Part shown: positions 51,318 to 61,340 of the stretch, in pieces
Position numbering within the stretch: the first letter of the stretch is position 1
How the letters are laid out: every line of letters starts with the position of its first letter
Assembly (NCBI GenBank): GCA_964428185.1
Contig: CAYRXH010000005.1
Span: 13,839 to 77,838, forward strand
Origin: CAYMAZ01 sp964428185
GTDB taxonomy: Bacteria; Bacteroidota; Bacteroidia; Bacteroidales; DTU049
Direction of reading: 5' to 3'
Length of the DNA stretch: 64,000 nucleotides
The notes under the pieces: generated by a model
Databases searched by the model: none
What the model saw: only the letters and a program-made list of their open reading frames with translations
Told to the model about the DNA's origin: nothing
Program-made: the position numbers and the translations under genes

Positions 51318-53891
51318 ATGAGAATACCAAATCAGGTTATACCAGAGTCACAAAAGACAAAGTCTTTTGTAGAAAAAACTATTAAAGCAATTGTTATTGG
51401 TTGTAAAAATTCGTCAGAAGGAAAGCAAAAAGATTATGAATCATGGATGTTATATAATGAACAATTTAATGATAGTGAACATAATTATTTAAGAAAAATT
51501 GGTGATTATGTTCTTCCTGCTAAGTTTAGATGGATTGGGGTTCAACGACCTAGAATTAATCTTTTAGCCTCTCAAGAAAGTAAACGCCCCTGGGTTTATA
51601 CTTTACGTGTGGGAGACATGGATTCTAAAAAAGAAAAAATTATTAATAAGTCAAGATATTTAATTAGTAAAATCGTTTCTCAAATAGAAAGCAAAAAGGT
51701 TAATTTGCAAAGACAAATATTGGCTATTCAAAATCAAATTGGGAAATTGGAGTTGATGTTACAGCAAGAGCCACAGAATGATGAACATGCAATGCAGTTA
51801 CAGGAAATTGCACAGAAGATCCCAGAGATTAGACTTATCATGCAACAGCATCAAAATATGATTCAAAAGGAAATATTATTTACCGATAAAGAAATAGATG
51901 ATTTGGATGTTTATTTAAGGATGTCATGGAAAGATCAAAAGGAGTTGTATGCTCAGATTTTATCTGATAAACTGAAACTAAAATTAAATTTAAAATCTAA
52001 GAAAATAGAAGGTTTTATTGCAAGTTGTGTGACAGGTAAGGCAACTTATTATGTTGATTATCATAAAGGAAAAATTTTGCCTGATTTTGAAGTCATAGAT
52101 GATGTAAAAGTGTATTTTCCTAAAATATCTACAATTGATTATATCCAAGATGGTCCCTGGGTTGCAATAGAAGAAGCATATACTCTTGATAAACTTATTG
52201 GCTTATTGGGAGATGAGATAAGTCAAGAGGAGATTAGTAATCTAGAAGAAAATTTTACATATAATAATTATGATTATAGTGGAGAAAGTACTACAAAAGA
52301 AGCATCTATTGGACAAATAAATAGTTATGAAGGGTCAGAATTAAATTATACAATGATCAGATGTTGGAAAGTATTTTATAAGTCTCCAAGAAAAATATAT
52401 ATAAAATCATCACCAAATCCATATAAGGAAGGAGCATACTTTAGACATTTTATAGAAGAAGATGAAGTAAAAAATGTGAAAGAGAAAAAAGGAGAGAAAC
52501 TAGAAGTAAGATATGTTACTGATGTTTATGAGGGTATATATGTAGAATCATTGGATAAAGTTTTTAAAGCAGGTAAAAAGAAATATAACAGAACTTATTT
52601 GGACGATTATACAAAAAAAGATTTACCTGTTTATGGATATACATTTTCAAGATTATCTAAAAGACCATATAGTTTGATTAAAGCTACTGCAGAACTTCAA
52701 AAATTAATAAATATATTTCATTATCATCGTGAACTTTTGCTTGCATTATCAGGAACAAAAGGAACTGTAATAGATTTATCTCAAATACCAAGTGGTATGT
52801 CGGTAGAAGAACACCAATATCACAAGAAGAAAGGTTCATTATATATTCAAACAATATCAAAAGGAGGAAGAAAAATTAATACATCATTTAATCAATGGCA
52901 ACAGTTTGATGAAACATTATCTCCAGCAATTCAATATTTGGATAACATGATTGTTTCAACAGATCAGATGATAGGTTATTTAATGGGTATTGGACCTCAA
53001 AGGATGGGACAAGTTGTACAAGGAGATCAAGTAGGAAAAACACAAATGAGTATTCAACAAAACGCATTAGTAACTGAAATATTATATTATAATCATGATC
53101 AATTATTTGGCAAAGCATTTGAAGCAGCTTTAAATTTATCAACAAAATATTGTGCTCATGAGGGAGGAATAATATCGAGAGATGATCAAGTACAGGGAGA
53201 ACAACATGTTATAATACCAAAAGGAATGTTTAAAAATGTGGAATTTGAAATTAATATAGAAAATAGTACCGAAGAAGAAACATCTTTGTTAGAATTAAAA
53301 CAGTTGGCAGTACAATCTTATATGGCAGGAAAAATTCCTTTTTCAAATTTAGTGTCTATGTATAGATTAAAAGCGTTAAAAGAGTTGGAAGAAAAATATG
53401 AATATTTTGAATCTAAGGCTATTGAAGCAGCACAAGCAGCAGAAAGTGGTAAAATAAATGAATTAAGAGAAATGGAGAAGCAAAAATTACAAATAGAACA
53501 AGAATATAAGGCAATTATTGAAAAACAAAAAGCTGAATTAGAGTTAATGAATATGCAAATTGAAAAAGAAAAATTAGAATTTGAAAAAGTTAAGTTTGGG
53601 GCAGAAATGGAAATTAGAGATAAAGAAATGAGGTCAAAGATGGCTACAGAATTATATAAGGCTGATAAGGAACATAATGTTGAAATAGAATATTTGGTAG
53701 AACAACAGAGACAAGCACAGATAGATGAAAGATTAAGAGAAATAGAGTTAAAGCTCGAGGCGTTTTTTAGACAAACAGAAATTTCTATGAAGAATACAAA
53801 ACAAATGTATGATGTGTTTAATGAGAGAGATAAATTAAGAATTGAAGATAGAAAATCTAATATTAAAAGTAAAGAAAAAATAAAAGATTAA
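51318..53891 (+). CDS. Portal protein
   Basis: 857 aa directly after TerL. The N-terminal 100 residues (KFRWIGVQRPRINLLASQES) and the conserved FSRLSKRPYSLIKATAELQK to MGIGPQRMGQV region are those of crAss-type portals. The last 150 residues form a long coiled coil rich in Glu, Lys and Gln, matching the crown or barrel helices that reach into the capsid. A dodecamer is expected at the packaging vertex. The length is within the usual range for this group. Confidence 0.85.
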   Translation: MRIPNQVIPESQKTKSFVEKTIKAIVIGCKNSSEGKQKDYESWMLYNEQFNDSEHNYLRKIGDYVLPAKFRWIGVQRPRINLLASQESKRPWVYTLRVGDMDSKKEKIINKSRYLISKIVSQIESKKVNLQRQILAIQNQIGKLELMLQQEPQNDEHAMQLQEIAQKIPEIRLIMQQHQNMIQKEILFTDKEIDDLDVYLRMSWKDQKELYAQILSDKLKLKLNLKSKKIEGFIASCVTGKATYYVDYHKGKILPDFEVIDDVKVYFPKISTIDYIQDGPWVAIEEAYTLDKLIGLLGDEISQEEISNLEENFTYNNYDYSGESTTKEASIGQINSYEGSELNYTMIRCWKVFYKSPRKIYIKSSPNPYKEGAYFRHFIEEDEVKNVKEKKGEKLEVRYVTDVYEGIYVESLDKVFKAGKKKYNRTYLDDYTKKDLPVYGYTFSRLSKRPYSLIKATAELQKLINIFHYHRELLLALSGTKGTVIDLSQIPSGMSVEEHQYHKKKGSLYIQTISKGGRKINTSFNQWQQFDETLSPAIQYLDNMIVSTDQMIGYLMGIGPQRMGQVVQGDQVGKTQMSIQQNALVTEILYYNHDQLFGKAFEAALNLSTKYCAHEGGIISRDDQVQGEQHVIIPKGMFKNVEFEINIENSTEEETSLLELKQLAVQSYMAGKIPFSNLVSMYRLKALKELEEKYEYFESKAIEAAQAAESGKINELREMEKQKLQIEQEYKAIIEKQKAELELMNMQIEKEKLEFEKVKFGAEMEIRDKEMRSKMATELYKADKEHNVEIEYLVEQQRQAQIDERLREIELKLEAFFRQTEISMKNTKQMYDVFNERDKLRIEDRKSNIKSKEKIKD

Positions 53892-53897
53892 AAAATA

Positions 53898-53930
53898 TTT
53901 GTTTTGTATTATTAAATATTTATATCTTTG
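53898..53930 (+). promoter_or_regulatory. Bacteroidetes-type promoter (TTTG-N21-TATCTTTG)
   Basis: TTTG (53898-53901), 21 nt, TATCTTTG (53923-53930), 18 nt before the ATG at 53948. A full consensus match inside the late block, so the head genes can be transcribed separately from terminase and portal. Confidence 0.75.
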
Positions 53931-53947
53931 TAAAAAAAAAATTAATT

Positions 53948-55033
53948 ATGACACCGATATATGATTTTATAAAAAATAAAAAAGATTCTAATAGAAAGAA
54001 TAAAAAAAAAGATGAAGTATATACAATGGATGTTGAAGCATTTAATAAAGCAATTGTAACACTTGACCATGAATATGGAATAAATGTTACTGATTTATTG
54101 AATAGTAATAATGGAAAATATAATGAAAGGACAGCTACAATAAAATATACTGGTAAAAAAAATGACGATCTTGCATTTAGAGATTTTCAAAAATCTGTAG
54201 TGTTGATTGAAAATATTGCAAAAGGTGGAATACTTTCATCTAATGAACATGAACAAATATATACAAAGGTTTATGGAAAATATGATAAAAGTTATTATAA
54301 ACCTAGAAGAAATGTAGATTATGTTGGAACTACTGAACCTACAGTTACTGAACCTACAGTTACTGAACCTACAATTACTGAACCTACAGTTACTGAACCT
54401 ACAATTACTGAACCTACAATTACTGAACCTACAGTTACTGAACCTACAGTTACTGAACCTACAGTTATTGAACCTACAGTTATTGAACCTACAGTTATTG
54501 AACCTACAGTTACTAAACCTACTACTTCTAGATCAAATAAAAAAGAAGATAAAAATGTTGTTAAGTTACCAGTTAAATCACCTGTTGTTGAACATGATAC
54601 TGAGGCATATGAAAATTATTTTGTAAGAGTAATTATATACGGGAGGGAAAATGCGGATAAATTAAATAATCGATTTGCACCATTATCTGCTGGGGAAAAA
54701 CTTTGGTATAATGAATTTATGAAAAGTACTCTTAGAAAAAATTTGGATATACCTGATAATGCTACGCCAAGAGAAGTTGCTAAATTGATGCAGTTTACTG
54801 GTGACCAAATATATCGACCTGAAGCAATGTTTAAATCTACTGCAAGAGGAGAAGAAAGTGAAATGGCAAAATTAGCAAGGATGGCTGATACAATATATTC
54901 TCCATCTGAAATTGTGACTACAATGTATAAGAAGAATCAGGAAAATGCTGCTGCAAATAAGGCGGCGAACACAAAGCCAAAATCTAATCCAAATGAATCA
55001 TTATATAGTATATATACTAGAAGAAGAAAATAA
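53948..55033 (+). CDS. Head-module protein with TEPTV repeats
   Basis: 361 aa. A basic start (KNKKDSNRKNKKKDEVYTMD) and a folded part to residue 125 are followed by 13 copies of a five-residue repeat (TEPTV, TEPTI, IEPTV; 129-193), a basic stretch, then a conserved-looking C-terminal domain (GEKLWYNEFMKSTLRKNLDI). Its place between portal and scaffold-like genes suggests a capsid cargo or core protein. Function unknown. It has its own promoter. Confidence 0.6.
   Translation: MTPIYDFIKNKKDSNRKNKKKDEVYTMDVEAFNKAIVTLDHEYGINVTDLLNSNNGKYNERTATIKYTGKKNDDLAFRDFQKSVVLIENIAKGGILSSNEHEQIYTKVYGKYDKSYYKPRRNVDYVGTTEPTVTEPTVTEPTITEPTVTEPTITEPTITEPTVTEPTVTEPTVIEPTVIEPTVIEPTVTKPTTSRSNKKEDKNVVKLPVKSPVVEHDTEAYENYFVRVIIYGRENADKLNNRFAPLSAGEKLWYNEFMKSTLRKNLDIPDNATPREVAKLMQFTGDQIYRPEAMFKSTARGEESEMAKLARMADTIYSPSEIVTTMYKKNQENAAANKAANTKPKSNPNESLYSIYTRRRK
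54332..54526 (+). repeat. Thirteen tandem 15-bp repeats
   Basis: Unit ACTGAACCTACAGTT, in frame, coding TEPTV and variants. The single-base changes (GTT to ATT, ACT to ATT) are clustered, as expected for repeats spread by slippage. The result is an extended, acidic, proline-rich linker. Confidence 0.95.
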
Positions 55034-55112
55034 ATATAGAGTAATAAATTTTTTACCAATATAATACAAATTAGTTAATAATAATATATTTTAACTTTAA
55101 AATATTATAGCT

Positions 55113-56057
55113 ATGGAAAATAATCAAGAACAAGAAAATATGTTATCATATGAACAAGAGGATGATTTAATGTCGTCATTAGCAGGTTATCCTGTTAGTA
55201 CATCAAATGAGCCTGAAAAGAATATTGAGGGACAAAATTTGGCTAATGAAAAGGTTGTTAATGATGGTAATAATAATCAAAATCAACAAGTAGAAAAAAC
55301 TGATGAACAAAATCAAGATTATGCGAACTATCCTGAATATATGATTAACTTGTATGATCTCCCAGAAGATTTACAAGAATATGTCGTTGCTTCAAGAGAA
55401 GATAATTTTGATGTAGATAAATTCAGAGCAGATATTAAAAAAAGAAATGATCTTTTAGCATTAGGAAATAAAGAGTTCTATGAGGCGTATTTAAGAGCAA
55501 ATCATTTTAAATCAGAACAAAATCCTGATGGGGTATTGGAAACTGATGAAGATGTAGCAAAGGAATTAGCAAGATTATCTCCATTGGAATTAAAAATTAA
55601 GGTAAACGAAATGAAGCAAGAGCTTCGACAACATTTAGATAGCAAAAGAAAAGAAAGATTAGATAAATTAGCTTCTGAGCCATTATTTGATGAAGAAGAA
55701 TATAAACAAAGTGTAGAAGAAGTAATATTAAGAAATAACAATGTTAAGGAATTTTTTGGCTTTCAATTCAACGAAGTTGAAAAGAAAGAAATAGATGAAG
55801 CATTCCGAACATATACACGAATAGATCCCTCAACAGGTAAGGCTTTAATTCATGACATAATAGAGGATGATGATATGCTTTACAAAGTAATAGCTTTCAT
55901 TCATAAAGGAGAGTCAGGAATAAAAAGCAAGATTAGTGAGAGAATAGAATTAGCAAAACAAAAAATTATGGAAAAATTAGGTGTTGAGCCTACAGAAACA
56001 GGTGGAGGTACAATTGCAGGGATTCCAACAAGAGTGAATCCAGATTTTTTTATTTAA
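55113..56057 (+). CDS. Putative scaffolding protein
   Basis: 314 aa, acidic, Gln/Asn-rich disordered start (1-70), then helical and coiled-coil segments (ELKIKVNEMKQELRQHLDSK) and a short C terminus (IAGIPTRVNPDFFI). It lies directly before the capsid gene, where scaffolds usually are. No protease motif is visible. Scaffold identity is inferred from context and composition. Confidence 0.55.
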   Translation: MENNQEQENMLSYEQEDDLMSSLAGYPVSTSNEPEKNIEGQNLANEKVVNDGNNNQNQQVEKTDEQNQDYANYPEYMINLYDLPEDLQEYVVASREDNFDVDKFRADIKKRNDLLALGNKEFYEAYLRANHFKSEQNPDGVLETDEDVAKELARLSPLELKIKVNEMKQELRQHLDSKRKERLDKLASEPLFDEEEYKQSVEEVILRNNNVKEFFGFQFNEVEKKEIDEAFRTYTRIDPSTGKALIHDIIEDDDMLYKVIAFIHKGESGIKSKISERIELAKQKIMEKLGVEPTETGGGTIAGIPTRVNPDFFI

Positions 56058-56072
56058 TTAAAAGTAATAATT

Positions 56073-57512
56073 ATGAGATTACTTCCAGGACAACCAACGC
56101 ATATTGCAAATCAAAGTATTGATAGTTTATCGTTGATGAAAAATGCTGTAGCGAATCCTGACGTTCTTCCTACAGTATTTGAATTGTTTAAAGATGAGTA
56201 CACTCCTCTTTCAACTATTTTGAACGTCAAAGGAATGAAAACAAAGGGACTTTATGATGGTTTTTCAGGTTCACACTATAGAGTTGTTAAATCAAATGTT
56301 GTTCAATATTTGATTAAACATTCAGATCGTGTAAAACTTCATTTTGTTAAAGGACCTAATGGAACAACGTTTGAATGTGATGCTTATCCTAACGAGCCAG
56401 GTAAAAATCAGTCTATTGTTTACTGTTATTTTGATACTAACTGGGCAGGACCTAAAGAGGTTATTGAATTAAACGATAATGAAACAAAAATATATGTAAT
56501 TGATGACCAGCCTCCTGTTGAAGTTGGTGGTGCATGGAGACATATGTGTCGTATTGTAAGCAATAATGTTGATTCATTTATTAATCCTGTGCTTATGGAA
56601 GAAAATTCTGAAGCAGCAGTGGTTTATACAATGTATGAACATGATTTTTCTGAAACAGGTAATGAGAAATATACCTTTGATTCTTATGGACAGGCATACA
56701 TGACACTTCAACGTCTTAAATATTCATATTCAGGGACAGCAGAAGCTACAACTGTAGATAAATACTGGACAATGCACAAAGGGCATTCGACATGGTTATC
56801 ATATGCTGAAAAAGTGATGTTAGAAAGAGCAGCAAAATATCATGAATATGCAACTATTTTTGGTAAAGGAACAGTTGCTATTGATGGTACTATCTTAATG
56901 AAGGACAAACAAGGACGAGAAATTATGGCAGGTGATGGTATTTTGTATCAAGGTGATGGAGCTTATGAATATCCATACAATATGTGGACTATGAAATTTT
57001 TAGAAGCTATTATGGAAGATGCTGACCTTCGTGCAGATTCTAATGGAAAGTTGGAAATTGTGTTTATTGGTGGGCAGAAATGTATTAATGGTTTTTCTAG
57101 ATTAATGCGTGAATCAGGATTTACTACACAAAACAATAATGTTGTAGGTGATGCTGAAAAGAAAGGTATAAATAATGATTATGAATATTATGAATTTGGT
57201 GGTGTAAGAATTATTCCTAAGCGTTGGAGATGGTTTGATTCTGAAGAAAGACCACACAAAGAGCTTTCAGATGGAACAAGAAAAGGTTCATGGGATGGTA
57301 TTTTTATACCTCTTGGAAAAACTTCTTCTGGTGATAATCAGATTGAACTTGTTCAATTAAGACCTCCTAAATCTGGTGCTGTTCATGGTATCAATAAGGG
57401 TGGTGGAGAAATGAGTAATTCTGTTGATGGTTCACATCATCACTTTTTGTTCCAATCAGGAGTTATTTTAAGAGCAAAAGTTCAGAGAATTTTCAGACCT
57501 TATAATTCATAA
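56073..57512 (+). CDS. Major capsid protein
   Basis: 479 aa, HK97-fold type as in other Crassvirales. Typical stretches are SLSLMKNAVANPDVLPTVFE near the start, KGHSTWLSYAEKVMLERAAK in the middle, and VDGSHHHFLFQSGVILRAKV near the end. The G+C content and codon mix are higher than average for the window, consistent with high expression. No Shine-Dalgarno site. It forms the icosahedral shell with the gene products on either side. Confidence 0.88.
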   Translation: MRLLPGQPTHIANQSIDSLSLMKNAVANPDVLPTVFELFKDEYTPLSTILNVKGMKTKGLYDGFSGSHYRVVKSNVVQYLIKHSDRVKLHFVKGPNGTTFECDAYPNEPGKNQSIVYCYFDTNWAGPKEVIELNDNETKIYVIDDQPPVEVGGAWRHMCRIVSNNVDSFINPVLMEENSEAAVVYTMYEHDFSETGNEKYTFDSYGQAYMTLQRLKYSYSGTAEATTVDKYWTMHKGHSTWLSYAEKVMLERAAKYHEYATIFGKGTVAIDGTILMKDKQGREIMAGDGILYQGDGAYEYPYNMWTMKFLEAIMEDADLRADSNGKLEIVFIGGQKCINGFSRLMRESGFTTQNNNVVGDAEKKGINNDYEYYEFGGVRIIPKRWRWFDSEERPHKELSDGTRKGSWDGIFIPLGKTSSGDNQIELVQLRPPKSGAVHGINKGGGEMSNSVDGSHHHFLFQSGVILRAKVQRIFRPYNS

Positions 57513-57540
57513 TAGTATTAATTAGAAAATAAGTATAAAG

Positions 57541-58761
57541 ATGGAAGATCAAAGAGTAATAGTACGTATAGTTGCTCAAGACAAGCGATATACTAAAATG
57601 CATTATAGATCAGTTCCAACATGGAAAGAGAATTGGAGTACATATCTTACTGGTCAACATATTAATCCTGAAGAAAAATCTACATTAGGAAATCTTAGTG
57701 TTGAACAAATGCTTGGAAAACAGCCATTAACTAAAGAGCAACGAGAAAAATTTGGCTATGTAATTAATCCTGAAGATGGATTATTGATTAAACATAATTC
57801 TCGTTATGATATTACTTTAGATGAAAATGGTAATCCCTTAAATCATAAAGATTATTGGGAAGTTGAGTACATGAAATATCAATCGGTTGTAGCACTATCA
57901 AAGATGGAATTTAATGTAGATGTTCATAGATTTTATATAGAAAACAAGATTGCAGAAGCGAAAAAAAGTATATCTAAGCGTGAAAAAGTATATAAAGCTG
58001 TAGAGATGTTTCGTTCAAATCTGACTATGGAGAAAATGTATGACATATCTTTAATGCTAAACTATTATGTTCCTACTTTTAGAGTAGATCCAAAAAAGAT
58101 ATCTAAGGTTGTATTAGAAGAAATGATCTATGAGCAATGTGAAAAGAATCCTGATGATGTTTTGAAATGTTTTGGTCCAAATTCACAAATGGAAACATAT
58201 ATTCTAAAAATGTGCGATGTAGGCATATTAAGAAGAATGGGGAATGACTTCTTTTATGGAGATACATTTGTAGGACAGGGCTTAGAGAAGGTACAAGCCT
58301 TCATGACTAAGGAAGATAACCGTGCTACAGTTAATAAATGGGCCTCCTTAATGAAAGGAGATCAGTTCATTAGTGGTGGTGATAAAGCAGGAAAAGCAGA
58401 ATCAGAAATCTTAAACATATTTGCTGAAGGATTATCTGCTATTATTTCAGGAGATGCGTCTAAAATAGCTTATGTAAAGAAAAGATTAGTAGAATTAAAT
58501 GCTACTGCTTATCTTGAGAAGCTACAAGAAGCAGCAACAAAAGCAGAATCAGATTCTTCAAATAGAAAAGATAGAAATATTAATGAAGATAATACATCTA
58601 ATGATACCAATTATAGCGAAGATAATGCTGTACCATCGTTGTTAACGTTGAAGCAGCAAGCTGGAAGATTGGGTATTGAAAAAGATGTTTATCAGAACAT
58701 GAATCAGGAAGAATTGTTTAGATATATTGAAAATTATAAGTCACAAAACAAAAAACAGTAA
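57541..58761 (+). CDS. Conserved head protein with SAP-like C terminus
   Basis: 406 aa directly after the capsid gene, a place that Crassvirales reserve for a conserved head protein. The body is helical (HRFYIENKIAEAKKSISKRE). A disordered acidic linker (about 340-365) leads to a short helix-extension-helix tail (LKQQAGRLGIEKDVYQNMNQ) that could bind DNA or another head protein. Exact function unknown. Confidence 0.6.
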   Translation: MEDQRVIVRIVAQDKRYTKMHYRSVPTWKENWSTYLTGQHINPEEKSTLGNLSVEQMLGKQPLTKEQREKFGYVINPEDGLLIKHNSRYDITLDENGNPLNHKDYWEVEYMKYQSVVALSKMEFNVDVHRFYIENKIAEAKKSISKREKVYKAVEMFRSNLTMEKMYDISLMLNYYVPTFRVDPKKISKVVLEEMIYEQCEKNPDDVLKCFGPNSQMETYILKMCDVGILRRMGNDFFYGDTFVGQGLEKVQAFMTKEDNRATVNKWASLMKGDQFISGGDKAGKAESEILNIFAEGLSAIISGDASKIAYVKKRLVELNATAYLEKLQEAATKAESDSSNRKDRNINEDNTSNDTNYSEDNAVPSLLTLKQQAGRLGIEKDVYQNMNQEELFRYIENYKSQNKKQ

Positions 58762-58772
58762 AACATTAGTTC

Positions 58773-59546
58773 ATGATACTAACTGTTACTGATATGTATA
58801 AGGCTTTTTTAGCTGGCATAAAGAAGGAACAAACCACAATTGCTCCTCCATCTACATTTAACCAACTCATAAATGAGGAACAGGATAAATGGTTTAAGGA
58901 GAAAGTATATGCTGTGGAGTTAGATCAAAAGAGAATTGATGATTTGCAAGTTTTACGTGTTGTAACAGATGGAGTATATGAGTATTCTGGAATAGTCCTT
59001 AATCCAATAGGACCTGATACTTATAATGGGTATGTTTTTACACTTCCTATTAATCCTGCTCAACATATTAATAATATGTGGGCAGGAGTGCCTCCATTGG
59101 CTACTCAACAAACATATCCTCGTTATAGAAGATTATTAAATATAGAATTTAAAATAAGATATAATGATAATGAGTGTGAGTTAATAGGAATATCGGAATG
59201 GTTAAAAGCACATATTATGAGGTCTGACCAGTTATCCGAGATAAAGGAAAATCCTTATAGAAAGCCAAAGGATAGTAGATTATATTATGAAATCATAAAT
59301 AATAAGATACGTCTTATAACTGGCACATCAAGTACAGGGGTTGGAATGAAGTTGGAATATTTGCGTTATCCCGATGTAATAACTTTTGTGGCGATTAATG
59401 ATCCTTTGAACGTTGATTGTGAGTTATTGCCTGAACAACAACAAGAAATTGTTGATAGAGCAGTCGTAACTTATATTGAACGTTCAAAGAATCCGAGATA
59501 TCAGACAATAAGCATAGAACAACAAAAAAATCAAATTTTTAAATAA
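58773..59546 (+). CDS. Putative head-tail connector (ring) protein
   Basis: 257 aa. A conserved pattern (LINEEQDKWFKEKVYAVELD, LKLEYLRYPD-type strand, PEQQQEIVDRAVVTYIE) resembles connector/adaptor proteins that sit under the portal. The order portal, capsid, head protein, ring proteins is usual in Crassvirales. It is similar in style to the 61341 gene and may stack with it in the neck. Confidence 0.55.
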   Translation: MILTVTDMYKAFLAGIKKEQTTIAPPSTFNQLINEEQDKWFKEKVYAVELDQKRIDDLQVLRVVTDGVYEYSGIVLNPIGPDTYNGYVFTLPINPAQHINNMWAGVPPLATQQTYPRYRRLLNIEFKIRYNDNECELIGISEWLKAHIMRSDQLSEIKENPYRKPKDSRLYYEIINNKIRLITGTSSTGVGMKLEYLRYPDVITFVAINDPLNVDCELLPEQQQEIVDRAVVTYIERSKNPRYQTISIEQQKNQIFK

Positions 59547-59563
59547 TTTAAAATAGGAGTAAT

Positions 59564-61003
59564 ATGGCAAATAACACAGGTGGTGTATTAACATCTTCAA
59601 CACAAAGTTTTCTTTTTAATTCTGCAATTACAGCAGCAGATTTAGGTGGTTACAGAGACTCAGTCACTGGTGATCCAGTATTAATATTTAAAAAACTTGG
59701 GTATTCAATTTATAGTATTAATAGAAATGCAAAAGTTTATTTAACATGTAATGATCCTGGTGCGTGGAAAGCGTTACTTGTAACCATGAATCCTCATTGT
59801 CCTTGTGATGAATGTAATTATGAATACGGATTTAAAATTGTTTCAAAAGTACAAATGCCAGGACATAAAAATTCTATTTCTAACTTTCTCACAAATACTT
59901 ATTTTAGTAAGATGGAATCAGTAGAATGTGATCAGGGTTATATAGAACAGAGTCTAATTTTGAAAATGGAAGATAATTTAATCAATCAGATTAATTCTTA
60001 TGAACCATTTAATCAAGATGGACTGATGCCAGCACAATATGCAACTCGTTATTATGTAATCGAAGATACTGATACTTCAGATGCTTCAACACTTACAGTT
60101 ACTATTGATGGTATTGATTATGTAATTTCATCTACTGTACCTAATGAAACACTTGTAGAAGCTATTAATAATAATGCAGGTATTGCAGGTAGAGTAAAAG
60201 CAATATATCTTACCAATCCATCAGGTTCGACATATCAATTTGCTGTTTTTGGTGAAATTCTTGGTGTAGGAGATATGTTTACAGTAACTGCAGGGACAGA
60301 TACAAATATTGAACAACGGTCTATTATGATTTTAAGCAGAGATAAAAGATTTAATATTTCTGTTGAAATTAATAATAGTGTTGGATTTGTTGATGGTATA
60401 AATATTGCTAAAATTTATATGAACGATGGTTCTGCAATGGATGAATATTGTATTACATTTCGTGATAGTATAGGAGGAGATTCAAGAGCATTAAATTCTG
60501 TTTGTTGTTCAGATAATGCGTTTACACCAAATACAGTTCAGTATGAGAATGTAAATACATGGCATTTAACTACAAATGGTTATGATATTTATGCATATAG
60601 TGAAGATGATGATGCATATATTTCATATGAACCTGGTAATTATACTGTTCAATTAGGAACAAAATATGGAATGTGGGAAATACTAAGTAATGATAAAGTG
60701 TTTGAAGTATTTTCACATAGTCCTAATTTTGGTGGACTTTCTCAACAGGTTAGAAAAAAATATCCATTGGAAGATACAAGGTATTGTAAAATTGATATTG
60801 TTTGGGAACTTCCAATTGCTGATTTAGTTGGTTCTAATCATATGAATTCAAGGAGAGGTTCTGTTTCAATGTATTTTCCTATGATGCATGCGTGTGATGT
60901 TAATTTTAATAGTGCAAATCCAATGGGTACAGGTGGAGGTGGTAATAACGACATGAACGTTATAGAATTTATAGAAGCTGTTTTAGCTGGTAATATTTTA
61001 TAG
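59564..61003 (+). CDS. Structural protein, tail or neck
   Basis: 479 aa with an AGGAG ribosome site. Beta-rich throughout, with a Cys cluster CPCDECNYEYGF (99-110) and more Cys later that could bind metal. The fold suggests stacked Ig-like or jelly-roll domains (VTIDGIDYVISSTVPNETLV). Its place among neck genes suggests a tail-tube or collar part. Not recognised more precisely. Ends at TAG. Confidence 0.5.
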   Translation: MANNTGGVLTSSTQSFLFNSAITAADLGGYRDSVTGDPVLIFKKLGYSIYSINRNAKVYLTCNDPGAWKALLVTMNPHCPCDECNYEYGFKIVSKVQMPGHKNSISNFLTNTYFSKMESVECDQGYIEQSLILKMEDNLINQINSYEPFNQDGLMPAQYATRYYVIEDTDTSDASTLTVTIDGIDYVISSTVPNETLVEAINNNAGIAGRVKAIYLTNPSGSTYQFAVFGEILGVGDMFTVTAGTDTNIEQRSIMILSRDKRFNISVEINNSVGFVDGINIAKIYMNDGSAMDEYCITFRDSIGGDSRALNSVCCSDNAFTPNTVQYENVNTWHLTTNGYDIYAYSEDDDAYISYEPGNYTVQLGTKYGMWEILSNDKVFEVFSHSPNFGGLSQQVRKKYPLEDTRYCKIDIVWELPIADLVGSNHMNSRRGSVSMYFPMMHACDVNFNSANPMGTGGGGNNDMNVIEFIEAVLAGNIL

Positions 61004-61172
61004 TTGTGTGCAACTATAAAAGACAACCAAGCTGGAAAAATTGTTGTTATATCAACTCATAACAGAAGATAAAATGATTGAACCATATTTAAAATCAGGA
61101 GACAAAATTTTTTACTTTTTAATGTTGGTTTATGGGTTATAGCTTGTTTTAAACATGGTTTATTTATGGGGT

Positions 61173-61197
61173 AAAGAAGGGGCATTGCCCCTTCTTT
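61173..61197 (+). terminator. Rho-independent terminator
   Basis: AAAGAAGGGGC (61173-61183) pairs exactly with GCCCCTTCTTT (61187-61197) over a 3-nt loop; the T-rich end of the stem acts as the U tract. It ends the capsid-connector transcript. Confidence 0.85.
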
Positions 61198-61311
61198 AAT
61201 ATTAAAATAATAAGTTTTATTTATTTACAATTATGTTAGGAATTATGATTGATATTTATTAATTTTGTAGAACTAAAATTAACATAGAATTAAATAATAG
61301 TGAAAAAAATA

Positions 61312-61319
61312 TATATTTG
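61312..61319 (+). promoter_or_regulatory. Candidate -7 box TATATTTG
   Basis: Full TAnnTTTG match followed by C, 21 nt before the ATG at 61341 and after a terminator. No TTTG at the -33 distance, so activity may depend on an extra factor. Confidence 0.5.
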
Positions 61320-61340
61320 CAAATATAAATATGAAGTAAA

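Larger units (their letters stand above)
61004..61340. other. Noncoding spacer with terminator and promoter
   Basis: 337 nt. The first 160 nt show nothing I can call. Then comes a terminator hairpin (61173-61197) and, just before the next gene, a TATATTTG box (61312-61319) without a -33 match. The late block is therefore split into at least two transcripts here. Confidence 0.6.

Noticed and set aside
54321..54626. Leu-rich frame over the TEPTV repeats
   Set aside because: A shifted reading of the 15-bp repeat (LLNLQ units) with no own start signal.
61004..61172. tRNA or small gene in the spacer after the 59564 gene
   Set aside because: No cloverleaf pairing or T-loop motif found by eye, and the longest frame is about 22 codons; a tRNAscan run would settle it.
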